DNA of 64,000 bases from Aliarcobacter cryaerophilus ATCC 43158 (lineage in GTDB: Bacteria; Campylobacterota; Campylobacteria; Campylobacterales; Arcobacteraceae): contig NZ_CP032823.1 in the NCBI RefSeq assembly GCF_003660105.1, forward strand, positions 1,178,001 through 1,242,000, written 5' to 3'. Each line of letters starts with the position of its first letter. Positions within the stretch are counted from its first letter, which is position 1. Both the position numbers and the translations under genes were made by a program. Shown piece after piece: positions 52,042-61,465 of the stretch. The notes beneath the pieces were generated by a model. That model was not told the origin of the DNA. It worked only from the letters and a program-made list of their open reading frames with translations, and searched no databases.

Positions 52042-53391
52042 ATGAAAAAATTATACCTATTTTTAATAATCTCAAAACTAACATTTGCCCAAACTATAAG
52101 CTTTGAAGAGGTTTTAAATCAAACTATAGAAAATAGCAAAGATTTACAAAAACAGAAAATAAATATAGATATTGCAAAAACAAATAGCGATATTATTGAT
52201 GGTGTAAACTTTGGAAAAGTTTCATTAAATAGTGATGTTAGCCGTACTAATCATGCTGGATATGTATTTATGGGAAAACTATCTAGCAGGGATGCAACCT
52301 TTAAAGATTTTGGATTTTCTCAAATGAATGAAGGTATAAACACAGCTCCTAAAGATTTAAACTATCCAGAATCATATACAGCTATAAATAGCTATATTTC
52401 GTATGATTTACCTCTGTTTACAGGTTTTGCTCTTTATCACCAAAAAGGTATTTTAAAACTTCAAGAAAAAGCAAATGAAATTTTATATAATCTTGATAAA
52501 AAAACTCTAGAATTTGAAGTTTTAAAAGCTTACAATAGTGCAGTTTTAGCAAAAGATTTTGTAAAAACTATGCAAAAAGCAAAAGATACTATTGGCTTTA
52601 TTCAAAATGGAGCAAAAGAGTTTCATAAAAATGGGCTTGTTACAAAAATAGATGTAAATGAAGCAGAACTATATTTTTTAAATACAAACTCAAATCTAAT
52701 TGAAGCAGAAAATAACTTCAAACTAGCTCTTGCATATATTAGATATTTAACTTCAAATGAAAATATTAGCGATGTAGAAAATCTACAAAATACATATTTA
52801 GAACTAAAAGAGTTTGAAGATTTATACAAAATTGCCTTAAAAAATAGAGATGAGATAAGTTTACAAAATATATCTATTGAAGCAAATAATAAAAATATAA
52901 AAGCGAACCAAGGCTCATACTACCCATCAATTTTCACTCACTTAGAGTATGGATACAATGATAATAAGTTTTCTACTTCAAAAGATAAAGACTACTACAT
53001 GGCACTTTTGGGTATAAGTTTAACTCTTTTTGATGGAACTAGAAGTGCAAATGTTGAAAAAAGTCGCCTTGAATACCTAAAATCAAAACTAGATTTTGAA
53101 AAACTTCAAGATGGAATAAAACTTGAGGTACAAAAAGCTCTTTTAGACTATAAAGCAAAACAAGAGATTTTAAAAGAGAAAATAGCTGCAAGTGAATTAG
53201 CAAATACTGTTTTAAATCAAGCAAAACTTCAATATAAAAATAGATTAATATCTATGACAACACTTTTATCTCAAGAGACAAATCACAGACAAAGCCAAAC
53301 TATGTTTTTAAATGCTAAATATGAAAACTCTTTAGCACTTGCTAGATTAAATTTAGTTTTAGGACAAAACCTACAAAAGGATTATAAATGA
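52042..53391 (+). CDS. TolC-family outer-membrane efflux protein (system 1)
   Basis: A 449-residue protein with a signal peptide (residues 1-17) and the two-repeat coiled-coil OEP/TolC architecture (YNSAVLAKDFV, NEAELYFLNTNSNLIEAENNF in the first half; similar helices in the second). It forms the outer-membrane duct for the adaptor and RND proteins that follow. The ATG at 52042 (AGGA upstream) is preferred over a TTG at 52027. It overlaps the adaptor gene by four bases. Confidence 0.88.
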   Translation: MKKLYLFLIISKLTFAQTISFEEVLNQTIENSKDLQKQKINIDIAKTNSDIIDGVNFGKVSLNSDVSRTNHAGYVFMGKLSSRDATFKDFGFSQMNEGINTAPKDLNYPESYTAINSYISYDLPLFTGFALYHQKGILKLQEKANEILYNLDKKTLEFEVLKAYNSAVLAKDFVKTMQKAKDTIGFIQNGAKEFHKNGLVTKIDVNEAELYFLNTNSNLIEAENNFKLALAYIRYLTSNENISDVENLQNTYLELKEFEDLYKIALKNRDEISLQNISIEANNKNIKANQGSYYPSIFTHLEYGYNDNKFSTSKDKDYYMALLGISLTLFDGTRSANVEKSRLEYLKSKLDFEKLQDGIKLEVQKALLDYKAKQEILKEKIAASELANTVLNQAKLQYKNRLISMTTLLSQETNHRQSQTMFLNAKYENSLALARLNLVLGQNLQKDYK

Positions 53392-54101
53392 GATTTTTAA
53401 TTTTAATATTTTTAGCTTTTTCAACTACTTTTGCAAATAGTTTACAGTTAGATGGTATAGTTGAATCACAAAATGAGAAAATAATCACAAGTAAAATGAT
53501 GGGATATATTACAAAAATATATGTAAATGAAGGTGATAATGTAAAAAAGGGACAAATTTTATACGAAATTGACCCAACAGATATTGTATATAATAGTGAT
53601 ATTTTAAAAAATCAAGTAAAAAATCTTGAGTTAAACCTAAAAAGATACAAAGATTTACTAAATCAAGATTTAGTTTCAAGATTTGATTATGAACAGCTTG
53701 AATTAAATTTAATTACAGCAAAAGCAAAATTGAGTGAATTAAATGCAAACTTTAACTATCTAAAAGTAAAAGCACCAAATAATGGTCTTGTAATAAAAAA
53801 ATCTATAAAAGAGGGTGAGATGGCAATGCCTGCAATGCCTCATTTAATCCTAACCGATTTGGATGATTTAATAATAAAATCAAATATTGCAGAGTCTAGT
53901 TTAAAGTACCTAAAAATTGGACAAGATGTAGATATAAAAATCCCATCTCAAGAGTTTGAAACAAAAGGGAAAATTATAGCAATTTATCCAAACTATATTG
54001 CAAATGCTCACTCTTTTTCAATAAAAATATCATTTGATAAAAAAGATTTTCAAATCTATCCAGCAATGTATTCAAAAATAACTATAAATTTGGATAAATA
54101 A
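53388..54101 (+). CDS. Short RND periplasmic adaptor protein (system 1)
   Basis: A 237-residue membrane-fusion protein with a signal peptide (1-16), a lipoyl-like domain (MGYITKIYVNEGDNVKKGQILYEIDPTD), a short coiled coil (about 70-115), then the second lipoyl half (NYLKVKAPNNGLVIKKSIKEGE) and a beta-barrel. Usual adaptors are 330-400 residues; the membrane-proximal domain is missing or reduced. It overlaps the RND gene by one base. Confidence 0.85.
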   Translation: MRFLILIFLAFSTTFANSLQLDGIVESQNEKIITSKMMGYITKIYVNEGDNVKKGQILYEIDPTDIVYNSDILKNQVKNLELNLKRYKDLLNQDLVSRFDYEQLELNLITAKAKLSELNANFNYLKVKAPNNGLVIKKSIKEGEMAMPAMPHLILTDLDDLIIKSNIAESSLKYLKIGQDVDIKIPSQEFETKGKIIAIYPNYIANAHSFSIKISFDKKDFQIYPAMYSKITINLDK

Positions 54102-55660
54102 TGAATCAAAAGTTAAATAGTGCAGGGAAAATTGCAAAAATTTTTATAAATCATCCATTAACAGCAATTTTGGGTATTTTTATTTTGATTTTAGGTTATT
54201 TTGCACTTCAATTTATGCCAAAAGAGGAAAATCCTCAAATAAAAGTTAGTGGTGCAGTTGTAATCGTTGCTTTACCAGATGCGAAGGCTAGTGAGATTCA
54301 AAAAGTAATAATTGAGCCTTTGGAGAAAAAAATAAGAGAGATAAAAGGAGTTGAACATATTTTTTCTTTTGCTTATGATAGCTATGGAGTTGTACAAGTA
54401 CAATTTTTTATTGGAGAAGATAAAGAACAATCAAACTTAAAACTATATGATCAAGTTATGAGAAATATGGATTTAATGCCTAAAAATGCAATGCAACCAA
54501 TAATAAAAACTATGGATATAGACACAGGTATTCCAATAGCAACAGTAGCGTTTTATAGTGCAAAAGAAAATGGCAAAGAGTTGCTTTCAAAAAGTGAGCT
54601 TTTTACTCAAGTAAGCCTTATTTCAAAAGAGATAAATAAAATAAAAAATGTAGCCTTAGTAGATTTAAAAGGAGAGAAAAAAGAGCAGTTTAATATTTTG
54701 CTTGATATAAATAAAATTAACTCTTATAATCTTGCAATTGCTCAAGTTATGAAGCAAATTGAGAGTTTAAACTTCAATATTCCAAATATTAATACAAATA
54801 CAAACAATAAATCTTTGGTAGTTTTAGAGGTAAAAAAAGCTATTGAAGATGTAAAAGATTTAGAAAATCTTATAATCTCATACAACTTTCAAACTCCAAT
54901 ATATCTAAAAGATATAGCAAATATAGAAAAATCTCATGACATACAAAACAAAAAAGATGCTTACATTTATATAAAAGATAGTGATGGAAATTTTGAAGAG
55001 AGTAATCAAATTACTCTAATGGCTTCAAAATTAAAAGGTGCAAATTCTGTTGTTATAAATGAGCAAATTTTTGAATATTTAAATAGTATAAAACAATCTT
55101 TACAAGAGAAAAATATATTGTTTACAATCACAAGAGATGATGGATATACAGCAAATAATGCAGTAAATGCTTTAATAAAAGATCTATTAATTTCTATAAT
55201 AATAATCTTTGTTTTACTTATTTTTACTTTGGGATTTAAAGAGGCAATTATTGTATCTTTAACTGTTCCTATGATTTTATCTTTGACTTTGTTTATTGGA
55301 TTTATGATAGGTGAGAGTGTAAATCGTATAACACTTTTTGCACTTATTGTTGCACTAGGAATGTTAGTTGATGCTGCAATAATTGTAATAGAAAATATTC
55401 ATAGACACAAAATTGAACATCCAAATATGGAATTAGAAACCCTAGCAATAAATGCAACAAATGAGATAGGAAACCCTACAAACATAGCAACTATTGCCAT
55501 AATTATGGTATTTATTCCTATGTTTTTTGTGGGTGGAATGATGGGAGAGTTTATGCACCCTCTTCCTGTTTTTGTACCTATATCTTTAGCTGTTTCACTC
55601 TTTGTTGCATATGCTTTTACACCCTATTTGGTTAAAAAGATTTTGAAAGGTAAAAAATGA
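54101..55660 (+). CDS. RND efflux permease, N-terminal half (split gene)
   Basis: 519 residues corresponding to the first half of an RND transporter: TM1 (ILGIFILILGYFAL), the first porter domain, and TM2-6 with GMLVDAAIIVIENIHRH in TM4. That TM4 motif has one aspartate where AcrB has two. It ends just after TM6 (YLVKKILKGKK). The stop overlaps the start of the C-terminal half by four bases (ATGA) at an A6 tract (55652-55657). One extra base there would fuse the two into a normal-length permease. Confidence 0.88.
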   Translation: MNQKLNSAGKIAKIFINHPLTAILGIFILILGYFALQFMPKEENPQIKVSGAVVIVALPDAKASEIQKVIIEPLEKKIREIKGVEHIFSFAYDSYGVVQVQFFIGEDKEQSNLKLYDQVMRNMDLMPKNAMQPIIKTMDIDTGIPIATVAFYSAKENGKELLSKSELFTQVSLISKEINKIKNVALVDLKGEKKEQFNILLDINKINSYNLAIAQVMKQIESLNFNIPNINTNTNNKSLVVLEVKKAIEDVKDLENLIISYNFQTPIYLKDIANIEKSHDIQNKKDAYIYIKDSDGNFEESNQITLMASKLKGANSVVINEQIFEYLNSIKQSLQEKNILFTITRDDGYTANNAVNALIKDLLISIIIIFVLLIFTLGFKEAIIVSLTVPMILSLTLFIGFMIGESVNRITLFALIVALGMLVDAAIIVIENIHRHKIEHPNMELETLAINATNEIGNPTNIATIAIIMVFIPMFFVGGMMGEFMHPLPVFVPISLAVSLFVAYAFTPYLVKKILKGKK

Positions 55661-57315
55661 GATTAGAGAAATTTATACTAGATATTTTAAATAGTAAAAG
55701 AAAAATAAATTTAATATATCTTATTACTTTATTACTTTTTATATTGAGTATTTTAACTTTTCCAACAAAAATCGTAAAAGCAAAAATGCTTCCAAACAAA
55801 GATTCAGATAGTTTTTCTATCTATTTAGATTTAAAAGATGGTTCAAGTAAGTATGAGACAAAAGAGGTAGTAGATTGTATTGTAAAAAATCTACAAAATG
55901 AAGAAAATATAACAAATATTTCAGCTTTTATATCTCAAGGTCAACCAGTTGATTTTGCAGGACTTGTAAAACAAAGTGCTTTAAAAAATAGCGAAAATCA
56001 AGCTGAGCTTATGATAAATATTAAAAGATTTAAAGATAGAGAAATTACAAGTTATAATCTTATTTCAAATCTTAGAAGTAAAATACAAAACTCTTGTAAA
56101 AACACATATGAAGCAACTATCAAATTTATAGAACTTCCTGCTGGTCCTCCTGTATTAGCTTCTCTTGTAGCTGAAATTTATGGTGGAAATAATTTTGAAA
56201 GGAGAAGAGATTTTGCTATAAAAATAGCAAATATTTTTAAAAATCAAGACACTTTGGTTGATATTGATATTTTAGCTTCACAAGATTTTTTTACTTTTAC
56301 TTTGGAAATAAATAGCAACAAAGCCATTATGAGCAAAGTTGATTTAGAACACTTAAAAGCAACTTTATATCTTGCATTTGAAGGTATGCAAATAGGAGTT
56401 ATAAATGATAAAAATGCCCAAAGTCAAATTCCAATATTTTTAAGACTTGATGACTCAAGAAATTTATCAAATAACTCAAAAGATGCTTTAAATCTAAAAC
56501 TTAATAGCTTAAAAATAATGAACGATATGGGACAAATGATTAGTATTTCAGAGTTAGTAAGTATAAAACAAACTATAAAAGAGCCAACAATTACATCAAA
56601 AAATCTAAATCCAATAATAAATGTAATAGCCGAAACTTCAAACGATAGCCAAATATATCCACTTTTAAACTCAAGAGAAGATATGATGAAAAGTTTTTCA
56701 AATGATTATGAAATAATCAAAACCAATATGCTAAATCTATCTTTTATAGATAAAAAAACAAATGAGAGATTTGATTTGGTTTTTGATGGAGAACTGCAAG
56801 TTACTATTGATACATTTATAGATTTAGGAACTGCTTTTATCATAGCTTTAATTTTAATATTCTTACTTATGGTAGTTTATTATAAAAATTTTGCTCTTAG
56901 TGGTGCAATTGTACTTTCGAGTTTTATATCTATTATTGGGGTTGTTTTTGCTCATATTATTATGGATATTTTTACAAGAGATACTTTTTATTTAACAGCA
57001 ACTAGTCTTATTGGATTTATTGCTTTAATAGGTATTAACTCAAGAAACTCGACTTTGATAATAGATTTTGCAAAACAACTTGTAGTTGAGAATAATTTAG
57101 GAGTAAATGAAGCTATAGCAAAAGCAGCAGCAACAAGATCAAAACCTATTATTTTAACTGTTTTAGTTCTTGTTTTTGCAAGCTCTTTAATAGCAAATGA
57201 TGCTGTATTTGGTGGACTTGGAGTTGCACTTATTGGTGGAACTTTGATATCTTATATAGTTTCTATGTTTTTTGTACCAGTTGTTATAAGAAATAGTTTA
57301 AAAAAAATTGTTTAA
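55657..57315 (+). CDS. RND efflux permease, C-terminal half (split gene)
   Basis: 552 residues starting with TM7 (INLIYLITLLLFILSILTF), then the second porter domain (MLPNKDSDSFSIYLDLKDGSS) and TM8-12 ending FFVPVVIRNSLK. With the previous protein it makes a complete 12-TM RND unit. It has its own ribosome site, AAAGG seven bases before the ATG, nearly identical to that of the next gene, which argues for deliberate separate translation. Confidence 0.88.
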   Translation: MRLEKFILDILNSKRKINLIYLITLLLFILSILTFPTKIVKAKMLPNKDSDSFSIYLDLKDGSSKYETKEVVDCIVKNLQNEENITNISAFISQGQPVDFAGLVKQSALKNSENQAELMINIKRFKDREITSYNLISNLRSKIQNSCKNTYEATIKFIELPAGPPVLASLVAEIYGGNNFERRRDFAIKIANIFKNQDTLVDIDILASQDFFTFTLEINSNKAIMSKVDLEHLKATLYLAFEGMQIGVINDKNAQSQIPIFLRLDDSRNLSNNSKDALNLKLNSLKIMNDMGQMISISELVSIKQTIKEPTITSKNLNPIINVIAETSNDSQIYPLLNSREDMMKSFSNDYEIIKTNMLNLSFIDKKTNERFDLVFDGELQVTIDTFIDLGTAFIIALILIFLLMVVYYKNFALSGAIVLSSFISIIGVVFAHIIMDIFTRDTFYLTATSLIGFIALIGINSRNSTLIIDFAKQLVVENNLGVNEAIAKAAATRSKPIILTVLVLVFASSLIANDAVFGGLGVALIGGTLISYIVSMFFVPVVIRNSLKKIV

Positions 57316-57336
57316 AGATATATTTGAAGGTAAAAA

Positions 57337-57834
57337 ATGAGTGAAAAAATAAAAAAAGTTTTAAAAGGTTTAATTAAATATTCAATTCTTTTTATAATAG
57401 TTTTAAACGTAGTAAGTTATTTTAAAGGTATAGATTTAAACAAAGAAAAATTCTCTATACAAAGTTTTGAATTAATAGATGGTTCAAATTATAATATAAA
57501 AAACGACAAACCACTTCTGGTTAATTTTTGGGCCTCATGGTATCCTATATGTGCTTTGGAAGAGCAAAATATTGAAAAATTATCAAAAGATTTTGAAGTA
57601 ATTACAATAGCAACTCAATCAGGAAGTAATGAAGAGATAGAAAAATATTTAAAAGATAAAAATCTTAGTTTTAAAGTCGTAAATGATGAATATGGTCTTT
57701 TATCTACTGAATTTAATGTAAAAGCATTTCCTACAACTTTTATTTATGATAAAAACCAAAATCTAAAGTTCACTGAAGTTGGTTACACTTCAACTTTTGG
57801 ATTAAAACTTAGACTTTGGTTGAGTAGTTTCTAA
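57337..57834 (+). CDS. TlpA/ScsD-like thioredoxin protein lacking the first active-site cysteine
   Basis: A 165-residue protein with an N-terminal membrane anchor (14-29) and a periplasmic thioredoxin fold. The active site reads WASW-Y69-P-I-C72 instead of WCxxC; codon 69 is TAT at 57541-57543, one base from TGT. The cis-proline (AFPTTF) is intact. It cannot carry out normal dithiol exchange but could trap a partner through C72 alone. It follows the split RND genes by 21 bases with AAGG upstream. Confidence 0.85.
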   Translation: MSEKIKKVLKGLIKYSILFIIVLNVVSYFKGIDLNKEKFSIQSFELIDGSNYNIKNDKPLLVNFWASWYPICALEEQNIEKLSKDFEVITIATQSGSNEEIEKYLKDKNLSFKVVNDEYGLLSTEFNVKAFPTTFIYDKNQNLKFTEVGYTSTFGLKLRLWLSSF

Positions 57835-57839
57835 AATCA

Positions 57840-57868
57840 TTGACAAAAAAAAGCTTCTTTGATAGGAT
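57840..57868 (+). promoter_or_regulatory. Sigma-70 type promoter of the PAS kinase operon
   Basis: TTGACA (57840-57845), a 17-base spacer and TAGGAT (57863-57868), 28 bases before the kinase ATG. A clear -35 hexamer is unusual in this phylum. Confidence 0.55.
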
Positions 57869-57896
57869 AGAAAAATTTTTATAGGATTTTAAAATT

Positions 57897-58979
57897 ATGA
57901 ACAACTACCAAAAAGCAATAGAAAATTCAAATATAGTCTCAAAAACAGATATAAATGGAATTATAACTTTTGTAAATGATGAGTTTTGTAATCTTTTTGG
58001 TTTTAAAAAAGATGAATTAATTGGAAAAAATCACAATATTATAAGACATCCAGATACTCCAAAAGAGAATTTTGAAACGCTTTGGAATACTATTTTAGAT
58101 AAAAAAGTCTATAAATCTACTGTAAAAAATATATCAAAAAATGGACAAGATATTTATTTAAATACAACTATTATTCCTATTTTAGATGAAAAAGAGGAAA
58201 ATATTGTTGAGTTTGTAGCTATAAGATATGATATTACAAATGAAGTACTACTTCAAAAAGAGTTAGAAGAGAAACAAAAAATTATATTTTTGCAATCAAG
58301 AATGGCAAGTTTAGGTCAAATGCTTGGAAATATAGCTCATCAGTGGAGACAACCTTTAACAGAGTTAAACTTAAGTTTATTTAATCTTAAAAAAGCTTTT
58401 GAAAATGACAATAAAAAAGAGATAGAAAATCTTTATTCAAACTCAAAAAATCTTATATTAGGAATGTCAAGCACTATTGATGATTTTACAAATTTTTTTG
58501 CTCCACAAAAACAAAAAGAAGCTTTTTTAATAAATCAAAGTATAAATGAAGCTTTGAAGATTTTAAATAGAGTTTTAGAAGATGAAAATATTAATATTAA
58601 GTTTGATATTGTAAAAGATTTAGAGATTTTTGGAATAAAAAATGAGCTAACTCAAGTACTATTAAATCTTATAAATAACTCAAAAGATGCTTTTGTACAA
58701 AAAAATATCACAAAAAAAGAGATAACTATAAAAACTTACACAAAGGCAAAAGATGATTTTGTATATTTAGAATATCTTGATAATGCACAAGGATTAAGCA
58801 AAGAGCTATTTGATAAAATTTACGAGCCATATTTTACAACAAAACATCAATCAATTGGAACAGGGCTTGGTCTTTTTATTTGTAAAATAATTATTGAAAA
58901 TAGTTTTAAAGGTGAAATTATGCATGAAAATATTTCAAATGGTTTAAAATTCACTCTAAAGTTTCCAAAAATAATATGA
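57897..58979 (+). CDS. Cytoplasmic PAS-domain histidine kinase
   Basis: A 360-residue soluble kinase with an N-terminal PAS domain (residues 5-115) bearing HNIIRHPDTPKENFETLWNTI, an Aer-like redox/flavin PAS signature shared with the HD-GYP sensor upstream. The phosphorylated histidine is H148 in NIAHQWRQPL. N-box LLNLINNSKDAF, the G1-type YLDNAQGLS (degenerate DxGxG) and GTGLGLFICK follow. It overlaps its response regulator by four bases. Confidence 0.9.
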   Translation: MNNYQKAIENSNIVSKTDINGIITFVNDEFCNLFGFKKDELIGKNHNIIRHPDTPKENFETLWNTILDKKVYKSTVKNISKNGQDIYLNTTIIPILDEKEENIVEFVAIRYDITNEVLLQKELEEKQKIIFLQSRMASLGQMLGNIAHQWRQPLTELNLSLFNLKKAFENDNKKEIENLYSNSKNLILGMSSTIDDFTNFFAPQKQKEAFLINQSINEALKILNRVLEDENINIKFDIVKDLEIFGIKNELTQVLLNLINNSKDAFVQKNITKKEITIKTYTKAKDDFVYLEYLDNAQGLSKELFDKIYEPYFTTKHQSIGTGLGLFICKIIIENSFKGEIMHENISNGLKFTLKFPKII

Positions 58980-59635
58980 AAAATCTAAAAGTTTTAATAG
59001 TTGAAGATGAGCAAAAACTAGCGAATTTAATAAGAAACTCAATAAAAGAGCTTTTTTTTAAAGTAGCAATTGCAAAAGATGGTATTGATGGTATTAAAAA
59101 GTTTAAAAGTTTTAAACCTGATATTGTAATTAGCGATATTTCTATGCCAAATCTAAATGGTCTTGAAATGTGCAAAATAATAAAAAGTCAAAGACAAACT
59201 CCTACAATAATTTTAAGTGCTTACAGCCAAAAAGAGATGCTTTTAGAAGCAATTGATTTGGGAATTTCAAAATATTTTATAAAACCATTTGATATTGAAA
59301 GTTTTATTGAATACTTAAAAGAGCTATCAAATAAGATAAATAAGGAGAAAAACTATACTTTAAAAGATGGTTTTGTATTTGTAAAAAACTATTGTAATTT
59401 GTATAAAGATAATAAGTTAATAAATCTTACAAAAAGGGAAAAAGAGTTTATAAATCTTTTAATAGAAAATAAAAATCTACTTGTAAAACTAGAAAATATT
59501 AAAGAAAATCTATGGGAATTAGAAAATATAAGCGATGAAAGAGTTAGAACTTTTATAAAAAGATTAAGAGCAAAAACATCTAAAAATTTGATTGAAAATG
59601 TATCATCTCAAGGATATATGATAACATCTGATTGA
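58976..59635 (+). CDS. OmpR-family response regulator
   Basis: A 219-residue regulator: receiver with acidic pair E10/D11, phosphoacceptor D54 (VISDISMPNLNG) and K in YFIKPFD, and an OmpR-type winged helix (LTKREKEFINLLIENKN... VRTFIKRLRAK, GYMITSD). It is the partner of the PAS kinase. Nearby efflux genes are possible targets. Confidence 0.93.
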   Translation: MKNLKVLIVEDEQKLANLIRNSIKELFFKVAIAKDGIDGIKKFKSFKPDIVISDISMPNLNGLEMCKIIKSQRQTPTIILSAYSQKEMLLEAIDLGISKYFIKPFDIESFIEYLKELSNKINKEKNYTLKDGFVFVKNYCNLYKDNKLINLTKREKEFINLLIENKNLLVKLENIKENLWELENISDERVRTFIKRLRAKTSKNLIENVSSQGYMITSD

Positions 59636-59647
59636 TTTTATATTAGG

Positions 59648-60130
59648 TTAAATCATAGAGTAGATAAGTTTTGACAAAATCTTTTTTAAATCATTTTTCT
59701 CTTTTTGACTCAATACTTTAAAATGATTTTCTAATCTTTTTGAAGTTTCACAAATGCAAGATTCTATTAAAAAAACTCCATTTTGAGTAAGAGTTACAGA
59801 ACTCTTTCTTTTATCTTCTTTTGAAATATCTCTTTTTATAAACTCTCTATCTTCAAGTTTTTTTAAAACTTTTGTCATACCACCACTTGAAAATATTGTT
59901 GCATCATAAAGTTCTGTTGGAGAAAGTGAATGATTTTCATTGCTAAAATATAGAGATGCTAAAACATCAATATCTGAATGTAACAAATCATAGCTAGTTT
60001 TATAAAAACTCTCTGATTCGTTGTAAATATGTTTATTTACTAAAAACATTGGTAAAGAAAAAGCAAAAACTTCATGCTTTTTATTTTTTGAAACTCTACT
60101 ATAAAACTCATCTATATATCTTTTATTCAT
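59648..60130 (-). CDS. MarR-family transcriptional regulator
   Basis: A 160-residue winged-helix protein with LSPTELYDATIFSSGGMTKVLKKLEDREFIKRDISKEDKRKSSVTLT, the MarR helix-turn-helix and wing. It is divergent from the tolC-adaptor-acrB operon across 102 bases and most likely represses it, being released by a small-molecule substrate of the pump. Confidence 0.9.
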   Translation of the reverse strand: MNKRYIDEFYSRVSKNKKHEVFAFSLPMFLVNKHIYNESESFYKTSYDLLHSDIDVLASLYFSNENHSLSPTELYDATIFSSGGMTKVLKKLEDREFIKRDISKEDKRKSSVTLTQNGVFLIESCICETSKRLENHFKVLSQKEKNDLKKILSKLIYSMI

Positions 60131-60167
60131 GGTGAAAATTGTATCTAATTTAAAATTAAAATTATCT

Positions 60168-60204
60168 TTCTAGCAAGACAAATTTAAGTAAAATACTGCT
60201 AGAA
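60168..60204. promoter_or_regulatory. Inverted repeat between the MarR gene and the second efflux operon
   Basis: TTCTAGCA (60168-60175) and TGCTAGAA (60197-60204) are perfect inverted arms 29 bases apart, near three helical turns. The right arm forms an extended -10-like TGcTAGAAT 28 bases before the efflux start. A smaller AT palindrome (60146-60158) lies next to the MarR start. Candidate MarR-type operator. Confidence 0.42.
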
Positions 60205-60232
60205 TTTTACTTTATTTTAAAAAGGAGTAAAC

Positions 60233-61465
60233 TTGAAAAAAATATATTTTACTTTTTTAGTACCGATATTTTTATATAGTCAAAATTTAGAAGAATTAGT
60301 AAATTTAACAATTGAAAATAGATTGGTTGAATCTTCTAAACAAAATTTAGATGCATTAAAAGATGAGTATAAAAGTGTACAAAGAGGTTATTTACCAAAA
60401 TTAGATGCTGGTGCTTCATATTCAGTAAATGAGCACGAATACCCAAATACACCAAAAAAAAGAGCAAATGCTTATGGTAGTGTAAACTACTTATTGTACG
60501 ATGGTGGAAAAAAATATGATATTTACGATGGATATGAAACTGATATAAAAAGTGGTGAAAAATCACTTGATGCATTAAGAAACAATTTATCACTAACTGT
60601 TATTAAATACTACTTTGATTATTTGTCTCTTGAAGCACAAAAAGATACGAAACAAAAAGAGATAGAACAATTAACAGCACAAGAAGATAGAATTGGAAGG
60701 TTTTATAATGCAGGAACTACAACAGAAGATGAGCTTCAAAAAATAGTTTCAAGACTTCAAAATGCGATTGTTGAGCTTCAAGAAATTGAATTAAATATTA
60801 TTACAATTACACATAATCTTGAATACATTACAGGAACAAAAATATCAATCACAGATGGTTCAAAACTTGAAGATATTAATAATTTGATACAAAAAAATCC
60901 TAGATTTGATATTCAAGCTTTGGATTTTGTAACTCAATCAAAACAAAGTATTGCTCAAGCACAAAAAAGTGGCTATTACCCAACAGTTACATTAGATAAT
61001 ACATTTAATTATTACGACAATAATTACGATAGAAAAATTAATGATACTGATATAAACAATCACCAAAACATTGCAAGTGCAAACATGAAATGGAATTTAT
61101 TCTCTTTTGGTCAAACAAAGTATCAATATGAATCAAAACAAAAAGAGTATTTAGCTAGTAGATCAAACTTTGAGTATGAAAAAAATAAAGCTGATGTTGA
61201 TTTGCAACTAGCTTTAAAATCATATAATATAGCAAAAGCAAAAATCAAATCAACTGAAGCAACTCTTAAAGCAGCTCAAAGTGCTTATGAAATAATTAAG
61301 TCAAAATTTGAAAATGGACTTATAGACAATGTTGCATTTTTACAAAGTTTAACAGAAAAATATGATGCAATAAGTCAACACAAAAAAGCTATAAATGATT
61401 TAGAAGTAAAAAAAGCAACAATAATTTACCATAGTGGTGAAAAATTACAGGAGTATATAAGATGA
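60233..61465 (+). CDS. TolC-family outer-membrane efflux protein (system 2)
   Basis: A 410-residue TolC-like protein with a signal peptide (1-15) and two coiled-coil repeats (for example DALRNNLSLTVIKYYFDYLSLEAQ and the C-terminal SYNIAKAKIKSTEATLKAAQSAYEIIKSKFENG). The start is TTG at 60233, five bases after a strong AAAGGAG. It overlaps the adaptor gene by four bases. The duct partner of the AcrA/AcrB-type pair downstream. Confidence 0.88.
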   Translation: MKKIYFTFLVPIFLYSQNLEELVNLTIENRLVESSKQNLDALKDEYKSVQRGYLPKLDAGASYSVNEHEYPNTPKKRANAYGSVNYLLYDGGKKYDIYDGYETDIKSGEKSLDALRNNLSLTVIKYYFDYLSLEAQKDTKQKEIEQLTAQEDRIGRFYNAGTTTEDELQKIVSRLQNAIVELQEIELNIITITHNLEYITGTKISITDGSKLEDINNLIQKNPRFDIQALDFVTQSKQSIAQAQKSGYYPTVTLDNTFNYYDNNYDRKINDTDINNHQNIASANMKWNLFSFGQTKYQYESKQKEYLASRSNFEYEKNKADVDLQLALKSYNIAKAKIKSTEATLKAAQSAYEIIKSKFENGLIDNVAFLQSLTEKYDAISQHKKAINDLEVKKATIIYHSGEKLQEYIR

